Of a DNA stretch of 64,000 nucleotides, positions 57,603 through 64,000 are shown piece by piece; the stretch's first letter is position 1, and each line of letters opens with the position of its first letter. The stretch spans positions 165,984 through 229,983 of the forward strand of contig JBHZQV010000004.1 of NCBI GenBank assembly GCA_042867185.1. The letters run 5' to 3'. A program made the translations under genes and the position numbers. This DNA comes from Xylophilus sp042867185 (GTDB taxonomy: Bacteria; Pseudomonadota; Gammaproteobacteria; Burkholderiales; Burkholderiaceae_C). A model generated the notes under the pieces. The model was given only the letters and a program-made list of their open reading frames with translations, ran no database searches and was not told the origin of the DNA.

Positions 57603-59059
57603 ACGTCCTGTTTCTCACGCCCGAATACGCCCCGTGGGTCAAGACCGGCGGCCTGGGCGATGTGAGCGGCGCGCTGCCGCCGGCACTCGCCGCGCTGGGC
57701 CACGACGTCCGGGTGCTGATCCCGGCGTACCGCGCATTTGCTTCGCTGCCGGCCGACATGCCGCGCACGCCAGTCGTCGAGATCCCGGCGCGGGACGGCT
57801 GGCCCGCCGCGCGGATCGACAGCGTGCCGCAACCGGGCGGCGTGACCCTGCTGCTGCTCGAGTGCCCCGAGCTGTTCGACCACGCGGGCGGCCCCTATCT
57901 CGACGCGCAGGGCAAGGACCACTGGAACAACGCCCGGCGCTTCGGCTTCCTGGCGCGCGTCGGCGCGTGGCTCTCGACCGAGGACTCCCCCTGGCCCGCG
58001 TGGCAGCCCGACATCCTGCACGGCCACGACTGGACCTGCGGGCTGGCGCCGTTCTACCTGCATCTGGCGCGCCTGCAGGGGCGGGCCACCGCGGCCAGCA
58101 CGATCACCATCCACAATCTGGCCTTCCAGGGCCTTTTCTGGATGGCGGATGCCGACATGCTGGGCATTCCGTACGAATGGCGCCAGGTGGACGGCGTCGA
58201 GTTCTACGGCCTGGTCTCCATGCTCAAGGCGGGCCTGCTGTTCTGCGATGCCATCACCACTGTCAGCCCGACCTACGCGAAGGAGATCCAGACCGAGGCG
58301 CTGGGCGTCGGCCTGCACGGCCTGCTGCAGACCCGCGCCGGCAGCCTGCACGGCATCCTGAACGGCATCGATACCGAAGTGTGGGACCCGGCGGGCGATC
58401 CGCTGCTGCCCAAGCGCTACCGCACCGGCGCGATGGGCGGCAAGGCCGTCTGCAAGGCGGTGCTGCAGCGCGACTGCGGGCTGACCGTGTCGCCCGATGC
58501 GCTGCTGTTCGGCCTCGTGGGCCGGCTGACCGAGCAGAAAGGCATCGACCTGATCGTCGGTGCCCTGCCGTGGATCCTGGCGCAAGGCGCGCAACTGGTC
58601 GTGCTGGGGCAGGGCGACGCCGTGCTGCAGGACGCGCTGCGGGCCGCCGCTGCCGAGCATCCGACGCAGGTCAGCGTGCAGACCGGTTTCGACGAAACCC
58701 GTGCCCACCGGATCGAGGCGGGTGCCGACGTCTTCCTGATGCCGTCCCGCTACGAACCCTGCGGACTCAACCAGATGTACAGCCAGCGCTACGGCACGCC
58801 TCCGCTGGTGCATGCCACCGGCGGGCTCGCGGATTCGGTCGTCGACATGTCGGCCGGCCGGCAGGCCGGGACCGGGATCGTGATCGACGAACCGACGGTC
58901 CTCGCGCTGACCGAGGGACTGGACCGGGTGCGCGTCGCTTTCGCCGACAAGCAGTTGTGGCAGGCCCTCCGGCGCAACGGCATGCGCCAGGATTTCGGTT
59001 GGGAGGCCAGCGCCAGGCGGTACGTGGCGCTCTATGAAGGCCTGCGCAGCAACCGGTAG
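57599..59059 (+). CDS. glgA: Glycogen synthase (ADP-glucose type)
   Basis: GlgA (GT5) extends alpha-1,4-glucan chains from ADP-glucose. The 486-residue protein starts MNVLFLTPEYAPWVKTGGLG; Lys15 and the KTGGLGDV loop bind ADP-glucose. Further signatures are PDILHGHDWTCGLAPFYLHL, TIHNLAFQGLFW, TVSPTYAKEIQTEALGVGLH, LNGIDTEVWDPAGDPLLPKR, GLVGRLTEQKGIDLIVGALP and MPSRYEPCGLNQMYSQRYGT, with the catalytic-site Glu. Length matches E. coli GlgA (477 aa). It is the last gene of the six-gene glycogen and trehalose operon and overlaps malQ-treY by 4 nt. A repeat copy of opposite orientation lies in the region after it. Confidence 0.97.
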   Translation: MNVLFLTPEYAPWVKTGGLGDVSGALPPALAALGHDVRVLIPAYRAFASLPADMPRTPVVEIPARDGWPAARIDSVPQPGGVTLLLLECPELFDHAGGPYLDAQGKDHWNNARRFGFLARVGAWLSTEDSPWPAWQPDILHGHDWTCGLAPFYLHLARLQGRATAASTITIHNLAFQGLFWMADADMLGIPYEWRQVDGVEFYGLVSMLKAGLLFCDAITTVSPTYAKEIQTEALGVGLHGLLQTRAGSLHGILNGIDTEVWDPAGDPLLPKRYRTGAMGGKAVCKAVLQRDCGLTVSPDALLFGLVGRLTEQKGIDLIVGALPWILAQGAQLVVLGQGDAVLQDALRAAAAEHPTQVSVQTGFDETRAHRIEAGADVFLMPSRYEPCGLNQMYSQRYGTPPLVHATGGLADSVVDMSAGRQAGTGIVIDEPTVLALTEGLDRVRVAFADKQLWQALRRNGMRQDFGWEASARRYVALYEGLRSNR

Positions 59060-59101
59060 ACGCGACCGCACAGGTACGAATGCTTTCACCCTCGGCACGT
59101 T

Positions 59102-59155
59102 GCTATCGAAAATATAGCTGCGGGCCGGCTTGGAGCGCCGGCCCCGGCGTGTTTC
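59102..59155 (-). repeat. Dispersed intergenic repeat, copy F
   Basis: On the minus strand it begins GAAACACGCCGGGGCCGGCG and ends GCTATATTTTCGATAGC (59118-59102), arms 30 nt apart as in copy E. It is the only copy facing the end of its nearest gene (glgA) instead of following it. Confidence 0.75.
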
Positions 59156-59283
59156 TCATATGAATTCGAGGTTGTGGGGCGCCGGCGGTGTCCGCAGGAT
59201 GCCGTGCCCCGGCGATGCGCGTCCCACACGCCCACTCGCCAGCCGCTGACAGGGTTCGTGGCCGCCCCGGGCTACGGTGCTGT

Positions 59284-60357
59284 ATGCACCGTGAATCCGA
59301 ACTGGCCGCCGCCTCGGGGCCCCTGCCTTGGCTGGCATCGCTCGACGCTTTCGCCGGCCCGGTCGATGCCGCGCCGCTGCGGGACATGGCCCGGGCTTTC
59401 GCGGCCGAGGCGGGGACGTCCCTCGGCCACGCGCACGGGACCTTGCGCCGTTTCCAGTGGCTGGCCGCCATCACCGGCTGCGATGTGGTCGTCGGCAAGC
59501 TGTTCGAGCCCCACCTGGACGCGCTGTCCATCCTCGAAGAACTGCATGGGCCGACCGGCGATTTGGCCGGCCGGCTGGGATTGCCCGCGGAGCCGGTGTG
59601 GGCGGTATGGGCAGCGGAAGGCCCGGGACAGTTGGGTGCCCGGCAGGCACCGGACGGCACTTGGCGCCTGCAGGGGCGCAAGAGCTGGTGCTCCGGCGCG
59701 GCGCGGGTGGATGCCGCGCTGGTGGGGGCCCGCGATCCGGCAGGTGAGCCACGGCTCTTCGCAGTGTCTTTGAAGTCCGGCGGGATCGGCATCACCCGCG
59801 ACGGTTGGTCGGCGGTGGGCATGGCCCAGACGGACAGCGTCGATGTCCTTTTCGACGGCGTGCCGGCCGAAGCCGTCGGCGGCGCCGGCAGCTATGTCGG
59901 CCGCATCGGGTTTTGGCATGGCGCTGCCGGTATCGCCGCGTGCTGGCACGGTGCCGCGGTGGCGATAGCCCAGCCGCTGCGGGAGCGCGCGATGCGCGGC
60001 GCTGCGCCGGCGGACCCGTTCCTGCTGATGGCTTTGGGTGCGGTCGACGCGGCGCTGGCATCGTCCGCGCTGGCACTGCGGGAAGCCGCTGCTTCCGTCG
60101 ACCTGCACTGCAGCGGCGGGCCCGCGTTCGGTCAACGGGAGGCGTTGCGGGTTCGCGCGGTGGTCGAAGCGGCCGCCCAGGAAGTGATCGAACGCACCGG
60201 CCGGGCGCTGGGCGCCGGGCCTTTGTGTCGCGATGCGGCGCACGCGCGCCGCGTCGCGGATTTGACGGTGTTCCTGCGGCAGAGCCATGCCGAACAAGAT
60301 CTCGCGGCGCTCGGTGCCCGCGTTGCACAAGAAGGAGACAAGCCATGGATGCTGTGA
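59284..60357 (+). CDS. Acyl-CoA dehydrogenase-like flavoprotein
   Basis: The ATG at 59284 gives 357 residues (MHRESELAAASGPLPWLASL). The middle has WAAEGPGQLGARQAPDGTWR, LQGRKSWCSGAARVDAALVG and ITRDGWSAVGMAQTDSVDVL, which match the flavin-binding beta domain of acyl-CoA dehydrogenases (KxWxSGA and GWxAxGM-type motifs). The C-terminal helices (AALASSALALREAAASVDLH, EVIERTGRALGAGPLC) are shorter than in metabolic enzymes of about 380-400 aa. A catalytic Glu base could not be placed. It heads the four-gene operon and its end overlaps the PIG-L gene by 13 nt. The substrate is probably not a free fatty acyl-CoA of beta-oxidation, judging from context. Confidence 0.82.
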   Translation: MHRESELAAASGPLPWLASLDAFAGPVDAAPLRDMARAFAAEAGTSLGHAHGTLRRFQWLAAITGCDVVVGKLFEPHLDALSILEELHGPTGDLAGRLGLPAEPVWAVWAAEGPGQLGARQAPDGTWRLQGRKSWCSGAARVDAALVGARDPAGEPRLFAVSLKSGGIGITRDGWSAVGMAQTDSVDVLFDGVPAEAVGGAGSYVGRIGFWHGAAGIAACWHGAAVAIAQPLRERAMRGAAPADPFLLMALGAVDAALASSALALREAAASVDLHCSGGPAFGQREALRVRAVVEAAAQEVIERTGRALGAGPLCRDAAHARRVADLTVFLRQSHAEQDLAALGARVAQEGDKPWML

Positions 60358-61115
60358 TCGCGATGCACAAACCCCTTGCCGCCCGCAGCCGCGGCCTGCG
60401 AACCGACAAGCGCCGTACCGCACCGGCGATCCGGTCGGCCTTGCAGGTCACGCCGGCGTCGCTCGTGCCGGTGGGTCCCCGGGGTCCTGGCCGCGTGGTG
60501 CTGGTCGCGCCGCACCCCGACGACGAGGTACTGGCGCTGGGGGCGACGCTGGCACAACTCTCCGCCCGGGGCCATGCCGTCCATATCTACGCCGTGACCG
60601 ACGGGGAGGGCAGCCATCCCCGGTCCGCCGAATGGACGCCCGAGCGGCTGCGGTCGGAACGTCCCCTCGAGACCGAGCGGGCCTTGGCACGGCTGGGCCT
60701 CCGGGCGACGGTGGAGCGGCTTGGCCTGCCCGATGGCGGGGTCGCCGACCATGAGAAGGCGCTGGCCCTGCGCTTGCAACTGCGCAGCGACGACACGGTT
60801 TTCGTGACATGGCGCCATGACGGCCATGCCGACCACGAGGCCTGTGCGCGCGCCACCCTGGCAGCGGCGCGCGCCTCGGGCGCCCATTGCATCGAATTTC
60901 CGGTGTGGGCCTTGGTGCCCGGCCACGCGGCACACCAGGGGCTGCAGGGGCGGCGGATGCAGCAGGTGTTGGTAAGCCCGGTGTTCGCGGCCGCCAAGCG
61001 GCAGGCCATGGCCGCATTCGGAAGCCAGCTGCAGGCCGATGCGGACACACCGCCGGTCCTGACGCCGCACGCGCTCTCGGTATGGGGCCAGACGACCGAA
61101 TGGTTGCTGGCATGA
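60345..61115 (+). CDS. PIG-L family deacetylase
   Basis: The ATG at 60345 has a strong AGAAGGAGA ribosome site and gives 256 residues. VVLVAPHPDDEVLALGATLA holds the PIG-L/LmbE zinc motif HPDDE (57-61), and VTWRHDGHADHEACARATLA the third ligand region. VYAVTDGEGSHP-like sequence (IYAVTDGEGSHPRSAEW) and FPVWALVPG complete the domain. Members remove N-acetyl groups from GlcNAc-linked lipids or thiol precursors. About 50 residues precede the core and are basic. It overlaps the preceding dehydrogenase by 13 nt and the methyltransferase by ATGA. In some bacteria this deacetylase is fused to the next methyltransferase. Confidence 0.92.
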   Translation: MDAVIAMHKPLAARSRGLRTDKRRTAPAIRSALQVTPASLVPVGPRGPGRVVLVAPHPDDEVLALGATLAQLSARGHAVHIYAVTDGEGSHPRSAEWTPERLRSERPLETERALARLGLRATVERLGLPDGGVADHEKALALRLQLRSDDTVFVTWRHDGHADHEACARATLAAARASGAHCIEFPVWALVPGHAAHQGLQGRRMQQVLVSPVFAAAKRQAMAAFGSQLQADADTPPVLTPHALSVWGQTTEWLLA

Positions 61116-61780
61116 GCGACGCGGTGGTCGAGCGACATGCCGGTATCCCGCGGTCGGTGCTCACGCACTTCGACACGCTCCACCAGGACAGCCCGGACCC
61201 GTGGGGTGTGCGCTCCCGCTGGTACGAACGACGCAAGACCCGCCTGATCATGGCGGCACTTCCACGGGAGCACTACGGGTCGGTTTTCGAGCCCGGTTGT
61301 TCGGTCGGCGGAAACTCCGTGGCTTTGGCGGTACGCTGCGACCGTTTGGTGGCCAGCGATGCCAGCATGCCGGCGGTCGAACGCGCGCGGAACGCACTGG
61401 CTTCCTGCCCCCATGCCCGCGTGGAGCACTGGCGTCTTCCATGGCAGTGGCCTACCGACAGGAGCGACCTGATCGTGGTGGCCGAGTTGGCTTACTACCT
61501 GGACGACGAAGCCTTCGACCGCTTTCTGGCGTGGGTGCCGGAGGCGTTGCACGAAGGCGGTCATCTACTGATGTGCCACTGGCGTGCGCGCATCGCCGAT
61601 GCCTGCCGCAGCGGCGACGCGGTGCACGGTGCCGCATTGCAGCGGCTGCATCTGCTGCGCATCGGAGGATGGCAGGACGACGACATGCGCATCGACGTGT
61701 GGCAGCGCGGCGGCAATGCATCGGTCGCCGCCGTGGGGGGTGCGCAGGAAGCCCTCGCCGAGCGGGGGGCGGCTGCATGA
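61112..61780 (+). CDS. NodS-like class I SAM methyltransferase
   Basis: A 222-residue protein that begins MSDAVVERHAGIPRSVLTHF. The NodS-type signature is PDPWGVRSRWYERRKTRLIM followed by SVFEPGCSVGGNSVALA (SAM site, Gly62-Gly67). SDASMPAVERARN, VEHWRLPWQWP and DLIVVAELAYYLDDEAFDRF continue the fold. NodS N-methylates the deacetylated non-reducing glucosamine of rhizobial Nod factors. Here the partner upstream is a deacetylase, so N-methylation of a freed amine is a fair hypothesis. It overlaps both neighbours by ATGA. It is cytoplasmic. Confidence 0.88.
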   Translation: MSDAVVERHAGIPRSVLTHFDTLHQDSPDPWGVRSRWYERRKTRLIMAALPREHYGSVFEPGCSVGGNSVALAVRCDRLVASDASMPAVERARNALASCPHARVEHWRLPWQWPTDRSDLIVVAELAYYLDDEAFDRFLAWVPEALHEGGHLLMCHWRARIADACRSGDAVHGAALQRLHLLRIGGWQDDDMRIDVWQRGGNASVAAVGGAQEALAERGAAA

Positions 61781-62466
61781 TCGGCGTGTGCATTCCCGCG
61801 CACGACGAAGCCGCCGACATCGGAGCGTGCCTGGCCTCCATCCAGGAGGCGGCGCGGCAGGTGCGCGACGAGCCCGTCCGGATCGTGGTGGTGGCCGATG
61901 CCTGCAGTGACGACACCGCCGCCATCGCCCGCGCTGCGGGCTGCGAAGTGCTGACGCTGGACGCCAGGTGCGTCGGCGCCGCCCGGGCCGCCGGAGCGGA
62001 GTACCTGCTGGCGCTCGGCGCGCGGTGGATGTGCTGCACCGACGCCGACACCCGGGTTCCCCCGGACTGGATCACCGTCCAACTGGCTTGCGGCAGCGAT
62101 GCCGTGTGCGGGACGATCGGCGTCGACGACTGGCGCGAGCATCCGGCCCACGTGGCCGAAGCCTTCTATTCGCATTACCAGGACCGCGATGGTCATCGCC
62201 ACATACACGGCGCCAACCTGGGCATTTCGGCTGCGTCGTATCGGCTCGCGGGCGGGTTCTTGTCGCTGGTCGCGCACGAGGACGTACGCCTGGTGGAAAT
62301 GCTGCTGTCGCAGCGAGCGTCCATCGCCTGGGTGCGCAACCCCCATGTCCTGACCAGTGCACGCCGGCTGGCACGCGCGCCGGCAGGCTTTTCGCACTGG
62401 CTCCGGGAGCACTTGGAAGCCGCACCCGTGCGCACCCCCCTCGCCGACGCCGCCGTCGCAGGCTGA
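61777..62466 (+). CDS. Family 2 glycosyltransferase
   Basis: A 229-residue GT-A glycosyltransferase that opens MIGVCIPAHDEAADIGACLA. VVADACSDDTAAIARAAGC binds the nucleotide sugar, and CCTDADTRVPPDW gives the DxD metal site (Asp89, Asp91). IHGANLGISAASYRLAGGF and HEDVRLVEMLL are the acceptor-site segments (ED motif). No membrane helix follows, unlike NodC or cellulose synthases, so it adds one or few sugars. It ends the operon and overlaps the methyltransferase gene (ATGA). The next gene is convergent at 23 nt. The donor and acceptor are unknown. Confidence 0.88.
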   Translation: MIGVCIPAHDEAADIGACLASIQEAARQVRDEPVRIVVVADACSDDTAAIARAAGCEVLTLDARCVGAARAAGAEYLLALGARWMCCTDADTRVPPDWITVQLACGSDAVCGTIGVDDWREHPAHVAEAFYSHYQDRDGHRHIHGANLGISAASYRLAGGFLSLVAHEDVRLVEMLLSQRASIAWVRNPHVLTSARRLARAPAGFSHWLREHLEAAPVRTPLADAAVAG

Positions 62467-62489
62467 GGGGTCGGCGGCGGGCGACCGGG

Positions 62490-63467
62490 TCAGTCGACTC
62501 GGGCGCCGGTCGCCTTGACCACCTGCTGGTACTTGGCCAACTCCTCTTTCATGAAACGGTCGAAATCTTGGGGGCTGCTGGAGACCGGTTCGGCCAGCAA
62601 GTTGGAAAACCGGGCTTTCGTCTCGGGCGCCTGCAATGCGGCCACGAATGCCTGGTTCAGGCGCGCGACCACTTCCGGTGGCGTGTGGGCCGGCGCCACC
62701 AGGCCCCACCAGGTGTCGATCGCGAAACCCTTCAAGGTATCTGACACAGGGGGCGCGTCGGGCAGGGCGGGGCTGCGCTGCGCGGTGGTCACGGCAAGCG
62801 CCTTGAGCTTGCCCGAACGAATGTTCGGTGCCGCCGTCGCAAGATTGTCGAAATTGAAATCCACCTGGCCCGACAGCAGGGCCAGCTGCGCCGGGTTGCC
62901 TCCGTTGTAGGGGATGTGCAGCGCGTAGATGCCGGCCTGCTGTTTGAACATTTCGCCGGCAAGGTGTCCGGCGCTGCCATTGCCGCCGCTGGCATAGTTG
63001 AGTTTGGCCGGGTTCTTTTTCGCATAGGCGATCAGGTCCGCCACGCTGGCGATCTGCAGGCGCGACGCCGTTTCGGCGTTCATGACCAGAACGTTCGGGA
63101 CCCGCACCATCTGCGTGATGGGTGCGAAATCCTTGGCTGCGTCGTACGGCATCCGGGTGTAGAGCCAGGGATTGACCGCGTGCGTGGCCGTCGCGGCGAT
63201 ACCGATCGTCAGGCCATCGGCGGCCGCTTTGGCCACCGCGTCCGCGCCGATGTTGCCGCCTGCGCCCGGCTTGTTGTCGATGATCACGGTCCCCAGCGTG
63301 TTCTTCACCGCTTCCGCCAGGATGCGCGCCGTCACGTCGATCGGGCCGCCCGCCGCATAAGGCACGACCAGCCGAATCGGCCGGCTGTGGGCGGGTTGCG
63401 CAAGAACGGGCAGGTGGACGGCCGCGGCTGCGGCGGCGGTGAAGAGGAGAAGTGTGCGGCGGTTCAT
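62490..63467 (-). CDS. Bug-type tripartite tricarboxylate transporter substrate-binding protein
   Basis: The 325-residue protein begins with a signal peptide (MNRRTLLLFTAAAAAAVHLP, cut near residue 23 at VLA-Q), so it works in the periplasm. The mature part has IRLVVPYAAGGPIDVTARIL, VIIDNKPGAGGNIGADAVAK, KLNYASGGNGSAGHLAGEMF and YNGGNPAQLALLSGQVDF, the hallmarks of Bordetella uptake gene (Bug) proteins. These bind carboxylates or aromatic acids. No TctA or TctB genes are next to it, which is normal because Bug genes are often orphan and numerous in Burkholderiales. Ligand unknown. It is convergent with the glycosyltransferase operon. Confidence 0.93.
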   Translation of the reverse strand: MNRRTLLLFTAAAAAAVHLPVLAQPAHSRPIRLVVPYAAGGPIDVTARILAEAVKNTLGTVIIDNKPGAGGNIGADAVAKAAADGLTIGIAATATHAVNPWLYTRMPYDAAKDFAPITQMVRVPNVLVMNAETASRLQIASVADLIAYAKKNPAKLNYASGGNGSAGHLAGEMFKQQAGIYALHIPYNGGNPAQLALLSGQVDFNFDNLATAAPNIRSGKLKALAVTTAQRSPALPDAPPVSDTLKGFAIDTWWGLVAPAHTPPEVVARLNQAFVAALQAPETKARFSNLLAEPVSSSPQDFDRFMKEELAKYQQVVKATGARVD

Positions 63468-63646
63468 GGCGATCTATTGTCTACTCAGTAGTCGAAGTGG
63501 GGAACGCATGCTTGACCATCTTTGCGAGGCATCTGGACGTTGCCCGTGCCGGGACTTGGCTGAGCAGGAAAGCGTGTGCTTCTCAAACTTCTACAGTGAG
63601 CCTGATGCGCTGACGTATCTCGTACGTATCCTTGGCTACGGGAAAG

Positions 63647-63675
63647 TTATCGCAATGACGTAGCTGTGCTATAGT
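63647..63675 (+). promoter_or_regulatory. Possible upstream rrn promoter (weak)
   Basis: TTATCG (63647-63652), 17-nt spacer and TATAGT (63670-63675) are followed by CGAGGGCTTCG, which resembles the CGAGGCTC discriminator of the next two promoters. The -35 is weak. It would be the first of three tandem rrn promoters. Confidence 0.4.
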
Positions 63676-63768
63676 CGAGGGCTTCGCTGCACGGAGGCGG
63701 TGCTTCGGGGCTGGTTGACGCGCAGCGAGGTGAGCGGCCCAAGAGTTTGCTGATCCATCCTCGGGATG

Positions 63769-63797
63769 TTCCAGCCTCCGGATTTCCGGTATATAAT
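63769..63797 (+). promoter_or_regulatory. rrn operon promoter, middle
   Basis: A consensus -10 TATAAT at 63792-63797 is followed by TCGAGGCTCTG, identical over 14 bases to the tRNA cluster promoter at 3523. The -35 position (TTCCAG at 63769) is poor, so it may depend on upstream elements or activators. Confidence 0.65.
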
Positions 63798-63890
63798 TCG
63801 AGGCTCTGCAGAATTCGCTGGCCTGGTTGGAGTGCTACTTCGGTGGCGTGTTCGACGGGTTGGTTGGAGGAAGCGAAAAGCGAAATAAGT

Positions 63891-63920
63891 TTGACGGTAC
63901 TTTAAAAACCGTGCTAGAAT
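63891..63920 (+). promoter_or_regulatory. rrn operon promoter, proximal
   Basis: TTGACG (63891-63896), 18-nt spacer and TAGAAT (63915-63920), then TCGAGGCTCTG. It has the best -35 of the region and the same GC-rich discriminator as the preceding promoter. It lies nearest the expected 16S rRNA gene, which is beyond the window end. Confidence 0.75.
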
Positions 63921-64000
63921 TCGAGGCTCTGCTGATCGCAGCGGAGACGGCAAGTGAGATGAGAGTCTGGCTTGCGGGGATCGTTAAAAATATACAGCCG

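Larger units (their letters stand above)
63468..64000 (+). other. Upstream region and leader of an rRNA operon that begins beyond the window
   Basis: This 533-nt stretch has no supported gene. It contains up to three tandem stable-RNA promoters and ends GATCGTTAAAAATATACAGC, which is the kind of antiterminator-leader sequence found shortly before 16S rRNA in Comamonadaceae. A plus-strand frame at 63508-63663 (MLDHLCEASGRCPCRDLAEQ) is open but has no ribosome site and is not called. The 16S gene itself is not in the window, so the assignment is inferred from promoter type and leader. Confidence 0.65.

Noticed and set aside
63508..63663. A 51-codon frame upstream of the rrn promoters
   Set aside because: No ribosome site or known family, and it overlaps the likely promoter region.

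Overview
The window looks like a chromosomal segment of a high-GC betaproteobacterium of the order Burkholderiales, most likely family Comamonadaceae. The evidence is the gene order dedD-cvpA-purF, gltX followed by an Ala-Glu-Asp tRNA cluster, purM with an AI-2E family transporter next to hda-pcnB-folK, rpsT divergent from murJ, Bug-type solute-binding proteins, and a short dispersed AGCTATC-type intergenic repeat that I associate from memory with this family. Genus cannot be settled from the sequence alone. I see no prophage, insertion sequence, CRISPR array or integrase.

Layout. 1-3.9 kb: end of a SPOR protein gene, cvpA, purF, gltX and three tRNAs ended by a hairpin. 4-13.3 kb: small hypotheticals, an RlmI-like methyltransferase, a CYTH protein, dctA, a BMP-family binding protein with guanine deaminase, dcd and an alpha/beta hydrolase. 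13.6-19 kb: zinc metallopeptidase, RhlE-type helicase, apaH, a CNNM/CBS membrane protein and an H-NS-like gene with an 18-bp palindrome over its predicted start site. 19-30 kb: acnA, feoAB plus a Cys-rich companion, a large PAS-GGDEF-EAL protein and an FAD monooxygenase. 29.4-32.7 kb (minus strand): argD, then argF overlapping an HD hydrolase gene and a YkgJ-like gene. 33-44.6 kb: DUF3579, a UvrD-like helicase, rpsT/murJ, a SirB1-like protein, purM with an AI-2E transporter, and hda-HAD-pcnB-folK.

44.8-59.1 kb is a storage-sugar operon of six genes: glgB, glgC, glgX, treZ, a fused malQ-treY and glgA. Most neighbours overlap by ATGA. GlgC and GlgA make alpha-1,4-glucan, GlgB branches it and GlgX debranches it. 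The MalQ part rearranges maltodextrins, and TreY and TreZ turn chain ends into trehalose. No glycogen phosphorylase gene lies here.

59.3-62.5 kb is a tight four-gene operon: an acyl-CoA dehydrogenase-like flavoprotein, a PIG-L deacetylase, a NodS-like methyltransferase and a family 2 glycosyltransferase. The set of activities resembles Nod-factor synthesis and is my best candidate for an under-described pathway. The window ends with a Bug-type binding protein and a promoter region that, by its tandem promoters and final leader bases, lies just upstream of a ribosomal RNA operon.

Seven copies of a 53-56 bp intergenic repeat are scattered through the window. Five follow a gene in the sense direction, starting at or within about 55 nt of the stop codon.
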